In this document: piece after piece, positions 32,835 through 42,889 of the stretch | Layout of the letters: each line of letters starts with the position of its first letter | Numbering within the stretch: position 1 is the stretch's first letter | Source of the DNA: Zea mays | Taxonomy: Eukaryota > Streptophyta > Magnoliopsida > Poales > Poaceae | Length of the DNA: 64,000 nucleotides | Assembly: GCF_902167145.1 (NCBI RefSeq) | Contig: NC_050098.1 | Location: forward strand, 30,808,501 to 30,872,500 | Direction: 5' to 3' | The notes under the pieces: generated by a model | Database searches by the model: none | Seen by the model: only the letters and a program-made list of their open reading frames with translations | What the model was told of the DNA's origin: nothing | Made by a program: the position numbers and the translations under genes

Positions 32835-33474
32835 ATGTGTTTGATTGAAACATTGCACACATAGCTCATTGGTATACCCTTGATCATATCTCTTTCATGA
32901 CTACAACTAATGTGTTTTCAATTGTATTTCTATGCTAAGTCATAGATTGAAAGGGAAATGGAGTACTCGACGAAGACAGGGCTTCCACTCCACTCTACCG
33001 GTATCTTTTATCCTTCGTCGTCACTCCACACCACTCTTCGATTGATATAATCTTTTCACTCATATTTACTTGTACCAATGGGCGAGAACGTAAAAAGGGC
33101 TCTCAAAGTCTCCGTTTTTGGCGATTAATGCCAAAGGGGGAGAAAGTATTAAGCCCAAAGCAAAAGGACCGCACCACCACACCAATTTAAAACTTCATTT
33201 TGAAAGTTTTTCAAATTGGTATCTAACTATGTTTTCAAATAATTTTTAAACTAAGAGGAGAATTTCATCCAGGGGGAGTTTTGTTTAGTTAAAGGGAAAG
33301 CATTTGAAACAGGGGGAGAAATTTCAAATCTTGAAAATGCTTCTTGCAATCTTATTCATATACCTTTGACTATTTGCAAAAAGATCTTGAAAAGATTTTC
33401 AAAAAGAATTTGCAAAAACAAAACAAGTGGTGCAAGTGTGGTCCAAAATGTTAAATAAAAGAAAGCAATCCATG
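32835..33474 (+). other. 3' noncoding region of Sirevirus A with repeated polypurine tracts
   Basis: No gene. It contains internal polypurine-like copies at 33133-33144 (AAAGGGGGAGAA), 33271-33278 and 33311-33320 (AGGGGGAG), echoing the functional tract at 42240-42252. Multiple polypurine copies before the 3' LTR are a reported Sirevirus hallmark. Interrupted by element D at 33475-33480. Confidence 0.75.
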
Positions 33475-33479
33475 CATAT
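33475..33479. repeat. Target site duplication of element D, left copy (CATAT)
   Basis: CATAT before TGTTGGGGAC; the matching CATAT is at 42120-42124. Confidence 0.92.
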
Positions 33480-33745
33480 TGTTGGGGACTTGTTCTCAAA
33501 TGCTATGAATTAAGAACAAGGCAACACAAGATGTTAAAGGTTAAGACCCTTCATCCTTCAAAGCATTATTTCCCTTAGGATATAATGATCTTCAGATGAA
33601 GGTCATGAAGGATATACCTTCATCATCGTAGTATACATTAATGAAAGAAGAAGTATGTGAATCATAAGAAACAACATGAATGATTATGTAACATTATTAA
33701 CTCATCTTCTATTATATTATCATGAATAAACAGGCATAAGGCACA
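33480..33745 (-). repeat. Truncated third LTR of element D
   Basis: Matches the first 265 or so plus-strand bases of the LTR at 41449 (TGTTGGGGACTTGTTCTC to about GAATAAACAGG.ATAAG), then jumps into gag sequence at about 33746-33758. On the minus strand it is the 3' end of an LTR whose front has been deleted. Confidence 0.88.
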
Positions 33746-34567
33746 AGTAGGTCATGGCTGAAGGCCCTTAATCATGGCCTCAATGACAATTTCGTTGGGC
33801 ACTGTGGGCGCTTGTGCCCTCAATCGCAAGAACCTTCGGACATACGCCTGGAGGTATTCCTCATGGTCTTGCGTGCATTGGAACAGGGCCTAAGCTGTGA
33901 CTGGCTTCGTCTAAAAGCCTTGGAAACTGGTCACCATCATGTCCTTGAGCTTCTGCCACGACGTAATTGTCCCTGGCCAAAGGGAAGAATACCATGTCTG
34001 GGCCACGTTTCGGACTGCCATGACGAAGGATTTAGCCATGACAGCTGCATTGCCTCCGTATGAGGATATTGTTGCCTCATAGCTCATTACAAATTGTTTT
34101 GGGTCTGAGTGCCCATCATACATTGGTAGCTGAGGTGGCTTGTAAGATTGTGGCCATGGGATAGTCTGCAGTTCTGCTTCCAAAGGAGAAGCATCATCAA
34201 AAGTAAAGGTATCTTGATTAAAATCATCATACCATCCATCTTCGTTGAATAGGCCTTCCTGACGAAGCTCCCTGTGCTGGGGCCTTCGGTCTTGTTCATC
34301 TTGAGCAAGATGACACACTTCTTCAGTAGCTTCTTCGATCTTCCTTTGAAGATCAGCGAGCCGAGCCATCTTCTCTTTCTTCCTTTGCACTTGTTGATGG
34401 ATGATTTCCATGTCCCTGATCTCTTGGTCCAACTCCTCCTCCTAGAATGTTGGACTAGTGGCTTTCCTCTTCTGGCTTCAAGCCTCTCGGAGAGAGAGAG
34501 TCTCCTGATTTGGGTCCAGTGGCTGCAGTGCAGCAGCCTCTGACGCGGTTATCTTCTTCGGCGGCAT
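33746..34567 (-). pseudogene. Gag fragment of element D, left unit
   Basis: Starts at ATG 34567 (MPPKKITASEAAALQPLDPN), shortly after the primer binding site. TGA/TAG stops in the first 45 codons (after LSLREA, and after SPTF at 34443-34445, where the right unit keeps CAG) precede a 173-codon open stretch: ELDQEIRDMEIIHQQVQRKK-type coiled coil, LPMYDGHSDPKQFVMSYEA and AQTWYSSLWPGTITSWQKL, the retrotransposon Gag core. It is truncated by the deletion into the third LTR near 33750. Nearly identical to the first half of the gag at 39843-41390. Confidence 0.85.
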
Positions 34568-34612
34568 GACGAAGGTCAATGCTTGCCGAAGGTGGTCGAA
34601 TGAGTTCACTGG

Positions 34613-34624
34613 AGGTGGGCGCCA
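34613..34624 (-). promoter_or_regulatory. Primer binding site of D, left unit
   Basis: Minus strand TGGCGCCCACCT, one base after the LTR; the right unit has TGGCACCCACCT at 41436-41447. Its presence marks 34626-35295 as an LTR that once served as a 5' LTR. Confidence 0.7.
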
Positions 34625-34625
34625 A

Positions 34626-35295
34626 TGTTGGGGACTTGTTCTCAAATGATATGAATTAAGAACAAGGCAACACAAGATGTTAAAGGTTAAGGCCCTTCGT
34701 CCTTCGAAGCATTATTTCCCTTAGGATATAATATCTTCAGACGAAGGTCATGAAGGATATACCTTCATCATCGCAGTATACATTAATGAAAGAAGAAGTA
34801 TGTGAAACATAAGAAACAACATGAATGATTATGTAACATTATTAACTCATCTTCTATTATATTATCATGAATAAATAGGAATAAGGCAAAATTACATTTG
34901 TTCCTTTGGCTTGACAGAAGGAGATAATACAAGCGCGATGCACGAGAGAGTACAAATCAGGGTGAACAGTACGAGGGTACTGTTCATCTATTTATAGGCA
35001 CAGGACGCAGTCTATGAAAAATTACATTCATGCCCTTCATATTTACTATTGAATTATGGACAACTATATGAGGACTAAATATCCTTTTCCCCTTTAAGTC
35101 GGTTCCTTGTTCCACCATTTAGCCGAAGCTCCCTTGCGCGTAGCTTCGGAGCAACACCATCCTTCGTCATGACCATGCTCTTCACATTGTATATACTTTT
35201 AACCCGAGTCCGAAGGTACCTGTTCATATGTCACACTTGGAAGACATTGTTAAATCATACTTTTGAGGACCTTCGGAAGACAAAGGCCCCCAACA
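34626..35295 (-). repeat. Middle LTR of element D (670 bases)
   Basis: Complete LTR, TGTTGGGGAC...GGCCCCCAACA on the plus strand. It acts as the 3' LTR of the right unit and the 5' LTR of the left unit. TATA box TATAAATA (minus strand) at 34989-34996. Confidence 0.93.
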
Positions 35296-35309
35296 GTAGC
35301 CCCTCGCAG
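35296..35309 (-). promoter_or_regulatory. Polypurine tract of element D
   Basis: Minus strand TGCGAGGGGCTAC abuts the LTR start TGTTGGGGGCC; fixes the element's orientation together with the primer site. Confidence 0.7.
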
Positions 35310-35449
35310 TATTATTTTGTTAGGATAACGAATTCAGACTGCGATTTGGACGAAGGCCTTAAGCCGAAGGTCCAAAAAAACACCTTCCCTTTGCTAGAAT
35401 AGCAACAGTCAATGACGGACGGGCTCCCCAATTTGGAGCATACTGAGCA

Positions 35450-35457
35450 TATAAATA
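35450..35457 (+). promoter_or_regulatory. TATA box of the antisense gene in D
   Basis: TATAAATA in GAGCATATAAATAAGAACTC, 158 bases before the ATG at 35608 and on the strand opposite to gag. Followed by a pyrimidine-rich leader (35500-35560), as expected for an independent promoter. Confidence 0.6.
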
Positions 35458-37716
35458 AGAACTCACACCAGCTACATTTGATACGCTGCTTGTGCCATTT
35501 GCTTTATTTTCTCAATTTTATAGCTCTTGCTCACTAGCACTTGCTAGTTTTTCAAGCTCTCTGAGCTTCGGTTTAAAAGACGCATTTTCATCATTTCTGA
35601 AGAAGAAATGTCTCAAGACAAGAAGGTTGCTGCTGAGACGAAGGTGACTGAAGAGGAGAAGACTTTTGAGGAGAAGAAGACTGTGAATTCTTATATTGCT
35701 GGATTTGTCAAGTCGATGGCAAGAACAAATATAGAGAAGATTACTAAAGAGATACTGGAGGGCTTGTCAGAAGATACTGATGACAGCGATAGCTATGACA
35801 TAGAAAGTGGAGACGAAGATTCTGCGGATCGGCCCTGGAGGCCAAGTCATTCAATCTTCAGAAAATCGACCATCAAACAGAGTCACCTCGAAAACATGAG
35901 GGGAAGGTACTTTCAGGATATGTCTATTGTGAGGGCTTGCGGAGACAACAACGTTCCTGTCCCTGAGGAGAACGAAGTTGTGATTTTCCGAAGCTTCTTC
36001 AAGGATGGGCTTCAGTTCCCTTTGAGTAAGTTTGTAGTTGAAGTGCTGAAGACGTTCCAAATCTTTCTTCATCAGATCACCCCCGAAGCCATAATAAGGA
36101 TGGGGATTTTTGTCTGAGCAGTAAGGAGCCATGGGTTAGAACCAAGCGCAAAGTGTTTCTGCAATATGCACGAATTGCTATATGAGACGAAGGCCATGGG
36201 TAAAGAACAGTACCACAACAACTTCGGTTGTTATGGATTTATCGCCCATTCCAACGCAAGCCACCCAGTACCAACATTTCGGAAGAGATGGCCGCAACAT
36301 GGATGGAAGAATGGTTTTATGTGAAAAATGATCTGAAAGCAAGGGAAGATATTAAGGAAGTCATTATGCGCCCCATCTGGTCCCGCTTCGGCCTCCGAAA
36401 CCCGAAGGTCGAAATTGATGATGCCGCCGAAGCGTGTCAGAAGGCCTTCAGTACAGTCTGCTCCTTCATTGGTACAAGAGATTTAATTCAAGAGCATATA
36501 ACATTCAGAGTATGGCCGCTTGTAGAAAGCTGGGAAATGCCAAAGGAAACCATCACCAAGTCTAGCGAAGGTGATTTGGTCCGGCTGAAGTATACATTTA
36601 GGTTTGGGGATAAGTTCGATGAACCAAAAGACGACTGGCTGAAATGTATCGAAGCTACAAGTGATGAACTGCTTGGAGCTTATTCCAAGGCAAAAGATAA
36701 TGCGCTATCTGCAACCTTCGAAGGTCGGGGAAAAAAGAGAATGAACAAAGTTTTGACGCCATCGGCTTCATCTACCCCGATTACCGCTACCCGCTGCGGG
36801 GACAGGGGAAGAAGAGAAAAGCTGCTGCCTTGGTCGTCCCAGTTGAACCTGTGCCGAAGGCTGCGGGCAAAAAGATGAAGGTTCTTACCCACCGGCCACG
36901 TTACATTGAACCGGCCGTGGTGCCTGAGTTTAGTGGGGAGGCCTCTTCAGCTGCTGAAACAAGAGTGACTGCTCCAATTGCGTAGAGCACTGAAGAGCCA
37001 GTTGTAATGCCGAAATTACCTTTAGTTAAGTTGGTTGAGATGAAGGCTGATAAGGATAAGGCTGAAGGGTTGAAAGTTGAAAAAATAACAAAAATGCCAG
37101 AGATTTTGAGCCCGTCAACAGAGATAATAGTGCCGAAAGCACAAAAGGGTTCTGCCGCAACTCCTAAGAGGAGAAGAATGGCAAATGTGTTAGATGTTGT
37201 GCTAGAAACAGCAAAATCCTTGAGTCCTGCTCCTTCAGGAAAATTTGCCGAAGCTTCCAAAGCTCTACCCGAGGCTGAAACGAAGCAAGCAAAAGTCGAA
37301 GCTACAAAAATTCAAGCTAAAACCGAAGCTGGGCCTTCAGAGTCCACTGAGACAGAGCCGCCGTAGTTAAAGAAGAAGCGGCAGAGCAAATTGCGTCTGA
37401 AAAGGTTGAAGCTGATGCTACCAAAGCTTTAAAAGAAAGCATTGATTACGCCATTCGTCATGCTTCGGGGAAGAAACTTTCTCAAGAAGAGAAGCTAGAG
37501 GCGCTACACTATGCCCAAAAATTAAAATACCCGAAGGGGGCATTAGTGTTTAATGGCAGCGGGGAAGAATATTTTTTGTACTATCTCCCGGATAATAAAG
37601 AGATATCCGTCTGCCGGGAGATATGTAGAAGCATCAGATTCCCAAAGCTAGAGGATGGCCTTTCAATATTATCAAAGGATGAGCTTGCTGATAGCTTGGC
37701 GTATAATAGCATAAAG

Positions 37717-37792
37717 GTATGAAAGCTAATTTTGTATTTTGAAAACAACATATTTTATTTGTTTATACTTAATTCTGTCCTCCTCTTGCAAG
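37717..37792 (+). other. Predicted intron 1 of the antisense gene in D
   Basis: AAAG|GTATGAAAG donor and CTCCTCTTGCAAG acceptor with a T-rich interior; 76 bases. The flanking coding frames (LADSLAYNSIK and GLILSNALRAQKN) join sensibly. Confidence 0.6.
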
Positions 37793-38586
37793 GCCTAATT
37801 CTTAGCAATGCCCTTAGAGCACAGAAAAACATTGAAGATGAAGGATATACAATGGCTCTGAACAACCTTCGTTCAGAGGTAATCGAATTAAGGAACGAAG
37901 GTCTTGAAAAAGAAAAAAAAATCTTGATTTCATTGGTAAACAAATTGAAAGAAGATGAATCTAGTTTCATGGCTTAAGCCAAAATCCAAAAGAACAAAAT
38001 CGAAGATCTTCGGAAACAGTTGGCCGAAGCCAAAGAAAAATGCGGTCTCGCGGAAGCTAACCGAGATATCAGTGAATATTGGAAAAACTATTTAGAAAAA
38101 ATAGTTGAAGATCTTCGTGCATCCAAAGAAAGATGTTTTTAAAAATCCTTGGGCTGCGTGGAGAAAATAAAGGCTAGCTTCGCCAATGTGGGCGCCTATT
38201 CTAAGAAGATAACTTCATACGAGGCGACCCTGAAGGTGTTATCGAATGGATAAGTGGAGAAGTCGAAGCTTTCGAAGAAATTTTAAGTGATCGTGGGGAT
38301 GTCTGCGTGTTTTTCAGTGCAAGAGGAATTTCAGCCATCCTAGAGAAGGCGCGGTGCAACCATGTCAAGACCCTGGCCCATGCCGAAGCTGCCTTCTCCG
38401 TGGATGATACAAAGGATCCCTCAGCTGAAGCAAGTTTAATGGGCGGGAAATTTTACAATGACATCTAGATAAATGGTGGCCGAGAAATGGCTCATCAAAT
38501 TATGAAGAAAAGTGAAAAAGATATTCATGACGCCCGAGTGGAAGCGAAACAAGCTGAGGAAGCTGCAGAACGTGAAAGACGTTTAG

Positions 38587-38658
38587 GTATTGTTTCGTGG
38601 CCTTTAGCTTCGGCATTTGTTTTTATGGCTTCGAACTAATTACCTTTTTCTACTGTAG
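38587..38658 (+). other. Predicted intron 2 of the antisense gene in D
   Basis: TTTAG|GTATTGTT donor and TTTTTCTACTGTAG acceptor, 72 bases, T-rich; the downstream exon reads ELSPPSEPFDPLADLETKE. Confidence 0.6.
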
Positions 38659-38813
38659 CTGAATTATCTCCGCCATCGGAACCGTTTGATCCCCTGGCCG
38701 ATCTAGAGACGAAGGAAACACTGGAGATTATTAATATAGCCGAATCTGTTGTTGACGAAGTCGTTAACAAATTGCTAAATGAATTTGCGGAGAAGATCCT
38801 GAAGGAAGACTAG

Positions 38814-39328
38814 TAGTTATTGTAAAAACATTTTTAGACGATCAATGTAACTTTGTTGTAATAAGACTGTAATATTTGATGTGTATAGTTTTGAATCTAA
38901 TATGTAAATTATTTGTAATTCACTTCTTTGTGATGCATGAAACTCTTATATACATACTATTTTTGAGCCTTCGGCGAAAAACACCTTCCCTTCTTTTTAT
39001 GCTTCGTAAAGAAAAAGATCCATGCTTCGTGAAAATATCCGTACTTCGTAAGAACATCCAAGCTTCGTAGAAACATCCATGCTTCGTAAACAAGGGATCC
39101 CTTCTTTTGCAATAGAGCTGATGAAATTGTATTTCTTAGCTTACTTTGTGCCATAGCACATTTTCATTTTTATAAAGCAATCTCCGAAGATCGACTTCGT
39201 ATTCAATTCGTGTCATTGGTGCGATATGATGCATGATATGATGCTATGCGGGATGATGTGATGATATGATGCGAAGAATGATGCTAATGCCGAAGACACA
39301 CACCCACACACCCATGCTGAAGCACACA
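38814..39328. other. Noncoding spacer of D with short simple repeats
   Basis: 3' flank of the antisense gene (GTAATAAGACTGTAATATTTG, a likely polyadenylation region). Then about five degenerate units of CATGCTTCGTAAAAACATC (38985-39090) and a GATATGATGC-type repeat tract (39225-39290). No gene seen. Confidence 0.65.
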
Positions 39329-39720
39329 ATCTCTGCGTCCCCTTAGGAATGATCGGAACCTCTTTGCCGTTTATTTTTCGGCTTCACCGCTTATTTTTTG
39401 GTGTAAGTTCTGCATCCCCTTAGGAACGTCTTTTGAACTTCTTCGCCTTCTATTTTGGCGGTATAAGTTCTGCATCCCCTTAGGAACGTCTTTTGAACTT
39501 CTTCGCCTTATATTTCGGCGGTATTTGGCTCTGCATTCCCTTTGGAACAACTTTTGAGCAGAAAACTTACACTGCGCTCCCTTGGGAACGACTTTTTGTA
39601 GCTTCGGCAAAACTTACACTGCGCTCCCTTAGGAACGACTTTTTGTAGCTTCAGTGATTTTTAGCTCTGTGTTCCCTTAGGAATGACTTTTGAGCTTCGA
39701 TAGTTTTTTAGCTTCGTAAG
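39329..39720. repeat. Degenerate tandem repeat array in element D
   Basis: About seven imperfect units built on CTGCATCCCCTTAGGAACG then ACTTTTGAGCTTCGG, 40-61 bases long; two consecutive units (about 39407-39527) are almost identical at 61 bases. It lies between gag and the antisense gene, where pol should be. Confidence 0.8.
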
Positions 39721-39842
39721 TCTGTGAAGAAGATATATTTCATTCTGATAGAAGAGAAACTGTTACAAGGAATTAAAACTAGATTTACATTGATTGTTCC
39801 TTACTGAGAAACAAAATGACATAGAACATAAAAGTATTTCGA

Positions 39843-41390
39843 GGGTAGGATATCGCTCAATAAATGTGCTTTGATTCTGGCACAGTACTGTTGACTGTGC
39901 GAGCTTCGGATTCCTCCCTGAACTCTCGTTGCTGTTGGGTGTGTTGGCACCCTTCTGGCTGCTGGCTTCGAGAATAGGTTGGTTGCAGTGGTGGTAAGGG
40001 TGGGAGTTGTGGCCAGGAAGCTTGTGACTGGCTAGCCGAAGCAACAGAAGCTGCAGGATGATTGCCCACATATTCTGGTATGTAGGGAGAGTGGCACGAA
40101 GCAGTGTGCAAGACCTGCTTCAGTTGATTCTGCCGAGCTTCGGCTTCCACGATCTCCTTCTGCTTTTGAATGGTGATTTGGCACATTCTTGTAGTATGGC
40201 CTTTGTCCTCACCGCAGAATAAGCAATAAATCTTCCTGGGCTAATCCCCGTATCTTCCTCCGAAGCCCCTGGCGCCTCTGCCCCTTGGGGCTGGCGGCCT
40301 GAAAGAGCTTTGTTGTTGCCCCAAAGATTGTGAGGCGTAATGTGGCCTCTGAAGCTGATTTCCTTTGTCGTCATTCTGAGTGGAGTTATGGATTGATCTG
40401 ACATGCCTCGGGTGGATTCTTCCTCCAAAGCCCCTGGTCATTTCCGAGAATCTGTAAGCTTCCTCCCTTCTTTGGCAGAAATCGTTGTCAGCCCGGATGT
40501 ACACATCCATCTTCTGAAGCAGCTTCTCCAGAGTTTGTGGGGGCTTCCTGGCAAAGTACTGAGCCATAGATCTTGGACGAAGGGCCTTAATCATGGCCTC
40601 AATGACAATTTCGTTGGGCACTGTGGGCGCTTGTGCCCTCAATCGCAAGAACCTTCGGACTTACGCCTGGAGGTATTCCTCATGGTCTTGCGTGCATTGG
40701 AACAGTGCCTGAGCTATGACTGGCTTCATCCGAAAGCCTTGGAAACTAGTCACCAGCATGTCCTTGAGCTTCTGCCATGACGTAATTGTCCCTGGCCGAA
40801 GGGAAGAATACCATGTCTGGGCCACGTTCCGGACTGCCATGATGAAGGATTTAGCCATGACAGCTGCATTGCCTCCGTATGAGGATATTGTTGCCTCATA
40901 GCTCATCAGAAATTGTTTTGGGTCTAAGTGCCCATCATACATTGGTAGCTGAGGTGGCTTGTAAGATTGTGGCCATGGGATAGCATGCAGTTCTGCTGCC
41001 AAAGGAGAAGCATCATCAAAAGTAAAGGTATCATGATTAAAATCATCATACCATCCATCTTCGTTGAATAGGCCTTCCTGACGAAGCTCCCTGTGCTGGG
41101 GCCTTCGGTCTTGTTCATCTTGAGCAAGATGACAAACTTCTTCAGTAGCTTCGTCGATCTTCCTTTGAAGATCAGCGAGCCGAGCCATCTTCTCTTTCTT
41201 CCTTTGCACTTGTTGATGGATGATTTCCATGTCCCTGATCTCTTGGTCCAACTCCTCCTCCTGGAATGTTGGACTGGTGGCTTTCCTCTTCTGGCTTCGA
41301 GCCTCTCGGAGAAAGAGAGAGAGTCTCATAATTTGGGTCCAATGGCTGCAGTGCAGCAGCCCCTAGCGCGGTTATCTTCTTAGGCGGCAT
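39843..41390 (-). pseudogene. Gag of element D, right unit
   Basis: Starts at ATG 41390 (MPPKKITALGAAALQPLDPN). A microsatellite slip in AGAGAGAG near 41310-41325 shifts the frame early. The 222-codon frame 41329-40661 holds the helical N-terminus and Gag core (LPMYDGHLDPKQFLMSYEAT, WYSSLRPGTITSWQKLKDML, QALFQCTQDHEEYLQA). A TAA at 40661-40663 replaces the tyrosine codon kept in the left unit; the frame then continues FLRLRAQAPTVPNEIVIEAM and RKPPQTLEKLLQKMDVYI. A stop before PRKIYC near 40241 separates it from a zinc knuckle (CLFCGEDKGHTTRMC, spacing x2-x5-x4) and a proline/glutamine-rich tail. No protease or pol follows. Confidence 0.88.
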
Positions 41391-41435
41391 GACGAAGGTC
41401 AATGCTTGCCGAAGGTGGTCGAATGAGTTCACTGG

Positions 41436-41447
41436 AGGTGGGTGCCA
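41436..41447 (-). promoter_or_regulatory. Primer binding site of D, right unit
   Basis: Minus strand TGGCACCCACCT one base after the LTR; the left unit has TGGCGCCCACCT, so a C-to-T type change distinguishes them. Confidence 0.65.
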
Positions 41448-41448
41448 A

Positions 41449-42119
41449 TGTTGGGGACTTGTTCTCAAATGCTATGAATTAAGAACAAGGCAACACAAGA
41501 TGTTAAAGGTTAAGACCCTTCGTCCTTCGAAGCATTATTTCCCTTAGGATATAATGATCTTCAGACGAAGGTCATGAAGGATATACCTTCATCATCGCAG
41601 TATACATTAATGAAAGAAGAAGTATGTGAAACATAAGAAACAACATGAATGATTATGTAACATTATTAACTCATCTTCTATTATATTATCATGAATAAAC
41701 AGGAATAAGCTACAATTACATTTGTACCTTCGGCTTGACAGAAGGAGATAATACAAGCACGATGCACGAGCGAGTACAAATCAGCGTGAACAGTACGGGG
41801 GTACTGTTCATCTATTTATAGGCACATGACACAACCTGTGAGAAATTACATTCATGCCCTTCATATTTACTATTGACTTATGGACAACTATATGAGGACT
41901 AAATAGCCTTTTCCCCTTTAAGTCGGTTCCTTTTTCCACCATTTAGTCGAAGCTCCCTTGCGCATAGCTTCAGAGCAACACCATCCTTCATCATGACCAT
42001 GCTCTTCACATTGTATATACTTTTAACCGGAGTCCGAAGGTACCTGTTCATATGTCACACTTGGAAGACATTGTTAAATCATACTTTTGAGGACCTTCGG
42101 AAGACAAAGGCCCCCAACA
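41449..42119 (-). repeat. 5' LTR of element D, right unit (671 bases)
   Basis: Complete LTR with termini TGTTGGGG/CCCCAACA, closely matching 34626-35295. TATA box TATAAATA (minus strand) at 41813-41820; it would drive transcription of gag leftwards. Confidence 0.93.
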
Positions 42120-42124
42120 CATAT
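42120..42124. repeat. Target site duplication of element D, right copy (CATAT)
   Basis: Perfect match to 33475-33479. Confidence 0.92.
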
Positions 42125-42252
42125 CTAGTGAAACTATAAATTGGTTTAATTCCAAGTAACCTATGCACTTACCTTATGCAAACTAGTTCAAATTCTGCAC
42201 TTATATATTTTCTTTGGTTTGTGTTGTCATCAATCACCAAAAAGGGGGAGAT
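42125..42252 (+). promoter_or_regulatory. End of Sirevirus A internal region and polypurine tract
   Basis: Short AT-rich noncoding sequence ending CACCAAAAAGGGGGAGAT directly before the 3' LTR; the functional polypurine tract of A. Confidence 0.85.
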
Positions 42253-42447
42253 TGAAAGGGAAATAGGTTAACCTTTTCCCAGTATTAATTTTGGTGGTTG
42301 AATGCCCAACACAAATATTGGACTAACTAGTTTGCTCTAGATTATATGTTCTACAGGTGCATAAAGGTTCAACACAAACCAATAAAAGATTGAAGTTAGG
42401 GATCAAATTGAAAGGAGTAAAGAAACCGAGTGTGCTCTGGTCTGGCG

Positions 42448-42833
42448 CACCAGACTGTCCGGTGTGCCACCAGACAGTGTCTAGTGCACCAGGACCGTAT
42501 AGAGTCCAACTAGCCACTCTCAGGTTTCTTCAGGCGTACTCCGCTATAATTCACCGGACTGTCCGGTGTGCCACCGGACTATCCGGTGTGACAGCGGAGC
42601 AACGACTACTTCGCGCAACGGTCGACTGCAAAAGCGTGATGATCAGAGCTACAGTGAAGAACAGTACGCGTAGAGTCAGTGCCGCGGGTCAGAGGCGCAC
42701 CAGACACTGAACAGTGTCTGTCCGGTGCGGCACCGGACTGTCTGGTGCCACTAGAGTACAAAGCCTCCAACGGTCAAAACCTCCAGAACTCTAACGGTTG
42801 GGTGACGTGGCTAGCGCACCGAACTGTCCGGTG
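42448..42833 (+). promoter_or_regulatory. Palindrome cluster CACCGGACTGTCCGGTG in Sirevirus U3
   Basis: Copies of the 17-base palindrome at 42448-42464, 42552-42568, 42572-42588, 42731-42747 and 42817-42833, with one or two changes each, plus degenerate copies near 42468 and 42698-42727. They lie 50-430 bases upstream of the TATA box, consistent with protein-binding promoter elements reported for Sirevirus LTRs. Confidence 0.85.
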
Positions 42834-42881
42834 CGGCCATCAACAGCAGCCTGCCCCAATGGTTGTTTGGTGGTTGAGGGC

Positions 42882-42889
42882 TATAAATA
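42882..42889 (+). promoter_or_regulatory. TATA box of Sirevirus A 3' LTR
   Basis: TATAAATA in GAGGGCTATAAATACCCC. Readout from here would run antisense through the Harbinger-like gene fragment. Confidence 0.75.

Larger units (their letters stand above)
35608..38813 (+). pseudogene. Antisense gene of Tat-type element D (putative gypsy-type ORF)
   Basis: Plus-strand gene, opposite to gag. It starts MSQDKKVAAETKVTEEEKTF at 35608. An acidic N-terminus leads to a conserved block (FPLSKFVVEVLKTFQIFLHQ, GLEPSAKCFCNMHELLYET, KEQYHNNFGCYGF, MEEWFYVKNDLKAREDIKEV) resembling the domain annotated in databases as putative gypsy-type transposon. Then follow KMKVLTHRPRYIEPAVVPEF, an alanine/glutamate-rich linker and a coiled coil (NLRSEVIELRNEGLEKEKKI), ending at TAG 38811. 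Two introns with GT-AG ends are apparent: 37717-37792 and 38587-38658. Breaks: TGA 36115 (tryptophan position), frameshifts near 36290 and 36750, TAG after TAPIA near 36985, and later stops. Function unknown; antisense ORFs here are known in Tat-clade elements. Confidence 0.75.
33480..42119 (-). mobile_element. Three-LTR Tat-type Gypsy element D
   Basis: Minus-strand element with LTR sequence at three places (33480-33745 partial, 34626-35295, 41449-42119), all in the same orientation, inside one CATAT duplication. Minus-strand order of the right unit: 5' LTR, primer binding site, gag, tandem repeats, antisense gene, polypurine tract, LTR. The left unit repeats LTR, primer site and gag start before a deletion into a third LTR. 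The Gag type and the antisense ORF before the 3' LTR resemble the Tat clade (Grande, Cinful, Xilon-Diguus kinds). Pol is completely absent, so D is non-autonomous. Confidence 0.88.

Noticed and set aside
39329..39720. Possible CRISPR-like array
   Set aside because: Units are degenerate, have no constant spacer length or unique spacers, and lie within a plant retrotransposon.
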